Below, one piece after another: positions 60,170-64,000 of a stretch of 64,000 bases of DNA. The notes below the pieces were generated by a model. The model was given only the letters and a program-made list of their open reading frames with translations. It did not search any database and was not told the origin of the DNA. The DNA lies in the NCBI RefSeq assembly GCF_026914265.1, contig NC_069133.1:44985417-45049416 (forward strand). Reading direction: 5' to 3'. A program made the position numbers and the translations under genes. The DNA comes from Mya arenaria (lineage: Eukaryota > Mollusca > Bivalvia > Myida > Myidae). The first letter of the stretch is position 1; each line of letters starts with the position of its first letter.

Positions 60170-61750
60170 TTGCAGAGCATGAAGTAGGAGCTTTATCTTA
60201 GAGTGCTGTGCTATGTACAAGCATACTAAACTATATTAACAGGAACTACTTTGAAATGTAACATAATACGCCCAAAATGCACCATTTCGGATTAGAAAAT
60301 GTTGATATTTTCTTGGCGGAGTACCCAAATACGCACAATTTAGAATAAACAGTGGATTTGGTAAAAATTGGCGGCCATCTTGAACGCCTTTTTGACACCC
60401 GTAAGCTTTCTCGCATTGATCCTATGATTTACATGTATATCCACTTAATATATTTCTTCAAGATATGTCGTTGCTTTCTCCACAAGATCAGATTTTACCA
60501 TCGCGCTATGTATTTAAACCTCGAGAATGCTTCATTATTTTTCTTAACTTCAAAAGCCTCAATGCAATCATCCGATACATGTTGTTTCACATTTTATCTA
60601 ACAATTTTTAAATTTATTTCTTAGTTAAATCTTTTTACAAGGATTGTTATAATAAATTAAAGTAATCAATCTGGGACAATATTAGGTAACGCAGCATTTT
60701 TTATCACCATTTTGAGAATGGGGCCGGAGCCTTTTCGATTGGGGAAAATTCACGAATAAAGCCTGTAGTGCAAACATATAATGAAACAAGTGGCTGTCTG
60801 GTATTCGATTTGTGGCCCAGCTAACTCAGCGTCCTACCGCTGATACACCGAAAGAGCTATGTATTTGTTTCAGTTACACAGAAACAGTTTAAAATATTGT
60901 TACGCCACTGGGGTAGTCGTTAGGTTATAGAAAAGGATACGGCTCGAAAAATAGTTTATCAAGTGAAATAAAACTACAACTTCTTTATTTATTTTGGAAA
61001 TGTGTCTCAAATAAACTAAAGTGTCCATACTGCCAGAAAGTCCCAATGCATACAATGAATATAAAGTTGTTCGTTGCGCTATTGCCTGTTATGGAAATGT
61101 GTCGGGAAATAGTGTAAAAAATGAAAAATATCGGGTTTGTTTACGTTTTCATAAACCGCGTTGAATCATTTCAGCAAGTGCGCGTGACGTACGTTCCAAC
61201 CACTGTATAAGTGATTGTTTGTATTTAAAAAAAAACACGGTTTATTGATTAAGAGATTAGTGGACGTGCTTCAAATGATTCGTCACTGTCCCTATACCCC
61301 CCCCCCCCCCCCCCCCGAAGACAATTCCCTTCCGCAGAAGTTGCACATAACCATTGTTCGACCATCTTTTCTCAAATTTAGAGAAATGATGCCACACTTC
61401 AGACCGTTTGCCTGAAGAATCTGACATCGCTAACTACACTTGACCCGGAAAATACTGGGATTATTTTCGCATGGTTTTAATCACGTGACCCTTTTCGGTT
61501 AAAAGGTCTGCCATTTTGTAAACGTTCGCGACCGTTTACACGTGTACAGCCTTACATTAAAGTAATGTCCATTATTATCTGAATTAATTTACCATGAGTA
61601 CATGGAATAAATGACATAACCTTTGATTATGCAATGCAAATTCGCGGCATATCATATACAGATTAATATCTTGTGACATTACAAATGAATGAATCTATCA
61701 TTCTCTACATAAATTGTGCGCACCATTATGCATAAGGCTGCTAACTTAAT
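60170..61750. other. AT-rich intergenic DNA
   Basis: No gene seen. A run of about 17 C lies at 61299-61316. Confidence 0.35.
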
Positions 61751-61758
61751 GTAGCCGA

Positions 61759-62007
61759 ATGTATGAAGTTGTACAAAGGCACCATAAGCATGAACAAGAT
61801 ACCGTTATCATAAACATTTGCGAGGTAAGTAAAATTACATTATTTTATATTTCTTATGTCCAGATGTGGGTCGCATCAATATATTTCCTTTTTGCGTTCC
61901 AGATGATAAACCAGATTCACGTAGCCGAGCTTCACACAATTGAAAACCTCTTTGTTAATGAGTTCATCAAGTTCAAAAGAGAAAAAAACTCACTGAGAGT
62001 GCTATAA
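61759..62007 (+). CDS. Weak two-exon candidate, 56 codons
   Basis: Exons 61759-61824 and 61903-62007 (stop TAA) are separated by a 78-bp stretch with a strong donor GAG/GTAAGT and an acceptor TTGCGTTCCAG. Spliced, the frame starts MYEVVQRHHKHEQDTV and ends FVNEFIKFKREKNSLRVL, helical and charged. The intron is a multiple of three and open, so a 82-codon unspliced form is also possible. It may be the last exons of a gene whose start was not found, or chance. A TAA lies 12 bp before the ATG in frame. Not recognised. Confidence 0.3.
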   Translation: MYEVVQRHHKHEQDTVIINICEVSKITLFYISYVQMWVASIYFLFAFQMINQIHVAELHTIENLFVNEFIKFKREKNSLRVL

Positions 62008-62009
62008 AA

Positions 62010-64000
62010 TGTCTTAGTTGTCTAGAAAACACTGTCATTAGAAAGCATGATTTTTATCCGTTTGCATGTGCTCATATGAAAAATATGTCTTTTGTTCCCC
62101 TTGTGTTATAAGCTTGATATTTTATAAATTTATTTCTTCGTACTACTTTATATTTCATTTATCTTTTAAAGAGTTGAAAAGTCGAGCAGTTTATATAAAA
62201 ATCATAATCAATGTTAAAACATGAATTAACAAGCGACGCATTTATCTTTACATTGGACGTGTGATTACGTGTTTTAAAAACTACTTCAGCAAGCGATATG
62301 GTTCCTGTGTAGAATACTTCAATATGAGTACGTAGTTTGGGATCAGTACTTCAAAGTCATTTGAATTATTCTCCATGCAAATTTAAATCATTAAAACGAA
62401 CAAAGTACAATAACAACAAAGCATCCAAAGTTATGGTTCTTGAACCCTCATATTTTTCTCATTAGTATAGATCTGAAGATTGTGCAATTTTACGAAAGTA
62501 GATTTTATCACATTTTATAAAGCTCTTAATACAAATGTATATGTCGTCTGTAAAAAAAATCTTGGCTACCCAATCAACAATGTATTTTGACTATTTGAGT
62601 TTTAAGTAATGTATTTTTATTTTTGTAACCAGGAAATAAATTTGAAGCACACATTTTGACAACTTTAATTAAATAAAAAACACAACACACCAGCAGTGAA
62701 CAAAAATATACTGTTAGATAGGTAGTCTTGAGGATTTGACACAAAACAATTTACATTGATATTGTCGTCAATTTACTCCAAAAAGAAACAAATGCTTTTC
62801 GAGCCAAAATCTGATAAAACCCTTCTATTATAGAATTGCTCAACTCCTTATTACACCAAAACAACGGAGCTATGTTTTAATATATAAAATACATACTTTG
62901 GCATAAACAACATTAATAGTCTTAATTGTTATTATTTACAATTGTGCATGTGCTAAAACTATGTTACAAATACAAATAAGCTGGCGTTGTTTAATAACGA
63001 ATGTAAATATGCCAGAAATATATCATATAACTAATCTTACAGATAAAAGCAAAAGTTAAAGAAGATTTTGTCTAAATTTTATAAATATACTAAGAAAACA
63101 AACTCGAAAAATGTTAAAAAAAATGAATTGATCTAATCTAAACCAGTTTAAGTAATATTTGAGCTTTTATAAATCTTATTGTTTGAAAGCAGCACTGGCA
63201 ACACTTTATGATTTTTCTAAACTATTAACATAGCTGTCAATGCCTAGAGAAACGGCAAAAGAAACACTCGTAACAATAACAATAATAATAATAATAATAA
63301 TAGATAATAACAATTTGTATGTTAACATTGATGATTATAGGCTGAACAATGGAATAGAAATGGTAAAATAGCAAGGCGTTCTGCGAAATCCACCCTAAAA
63401 GATAGTCCTACTTACAGACAGTGTTTATTTTCGGACACTGAACAGTTTTCTGGAAAAAAACACCATTAACTGCATATAGTATAACGGAGGACTTCTACAC
63501 GAGGTAAATAGCCCAAAGTAAACGCACTGATAAGTACAGGAACTAGAAATTTAAGCAGGTTCTGCCCTTGTTTTTTGTAACAAAAGTAAGACTGGAGCCG
63601 GCTTTCACGACCAATTCTTGTTGCACAAGCTCGTTTTCCATCTCATTCCATCGTTTCTAAAATGTTGTAAACGAATACAATTACAACGATATTGGTATAC
63701 AATGTGTTGATATTTGGATAGCGTACATGCGTTTCTTATACTTAGGACGTTTTCTTGCAATTTGTCATTAAATAATCAAATCAAAGTGTTTTGATGAGTT
63801 CTGAGATTTTTTTAGCAAACGAACTTAAACTAATCACACTAAAATAAAATGCTTGCAGCGCTTGCTATTTTAAGAATCTTGGGCCAGTTGTGACCTCAGT
63901 TTCTATTTCATCATTGTCCTTAGCAATGGACTGTTATATAAAACAAATATATATATTCTTACATAATAACACCATTTAATCACCAAGATATGGTCCGGAC
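62010..64000. other. AT-rich intergenic DNA at the window end
   Basis: Nothing recognised on either strand except a short AAT run near 63280. Confidence 0.35.

Noticed and set aside
59957-60220. Frame with poly-(Ile-Tyr)
   Set aside because: It is an AT microsatellite.
1-64000. Retroviral, LTR, Polinton or envelope-bearing elements, and toxin genes
   Set aside because: No reverse transcriptase, integrase, capsid or protease motif and no long direct terminal repeats were recognised. The only transposon-encoded protein trace is the THAP-like frame at 8.0-8.2 kb.

Overview
The window looks like AT-rich, repeat-laden nuclear DNA of a bivalve mollusc, probably a heterodont clam. The evidence is spliced animal genes with GT-AG introns, whose products read like animal proteins, set among short inverted-repeat elements, tRNA-derived SINEs and tandem-repeat elements of the kind common in bivalves. 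No rRNA, CRISPR, operon or bacterial signal is visible. The species assignment is an inference; nothing was searched.

Layout. 0.96-8.7 kb is a nest of mobile DNA. A short element (MITE) is split by a 7.3-kb insert with 17-bp inverted ends, and the insert carries a decayed THAP-type zinc finger, a tRNA-Thr-like SINE head, fold-back DNA and a tandem-repeat element. 10.3-11.5 kb (minus) holds a DEDDh 3'-5' exonuclease gene, 5' end not found. 11.7-14.5 kb is two tandem-repeat elements. 14.77-16.75 kb (minus) is AIMP2, scaffold of the multi-tRNA-synthetase complex, complete in four exons but with an in-frame TAG in its last domain. 19.5-21.7 kb (plus) is the ATPase PAAT gene (C10orf88 family), first exon missing. 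24.0-32.3 kb (minus) is a nine-exon gene like CFAP119/CCDC189, a ciliary protein, with two possible alternative micro-exons at 33.6 and 34.2 kb. 35.4-39.3 kb is microsatellite, SINE and inverted-repeat DNA. 39.45-53.3 kb (plus) is a complete 15-exon SUPV3L1 (SUV3 mitochondrial RNA helicase) of about 1050 aa with a long novel-looking C-terminal extension. 54.4-56.3 kb is a 64-bp minisatellite. 57.6-58.0 kb (plus) is a small predicted membrane protein with no recognised family. 61.8-62.0 kb (plus) is a weak two-exon candidate. The rest is AT-rich DNA with scattered repeats.

The genes do not form a pathway. AIMP2 (cytosolic translation), PAAT (mitochondrial ABC transporter partner), the CFAP119-like protein (cilia) and SUPV3L1 (mitochondrial RNA decay) are independent housekeeping or ciliary genes. 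AIMP2 and PAAT are divergent, PAAT and the CFAP119-like gene convergent, and the CFAP119-like gene and SUPV3L1 divergent. Exon junctions for the four conserved genes were placed by hand from GT/AG sites, reading phase and remembered human homologues. All phases agree across the nine, four and fifteen exons, which is strong internal support.

The most unusual points are the TAG in AIMP2, a tandem duplication of the AIMP2 exon 2 splice acceptor, the nested transposon whose pre-insertion target can be read from a second copy at 42.3 kb, and several unrelated elements that share one build: inverted ends plus internal tandem units of about 145-185 bp.
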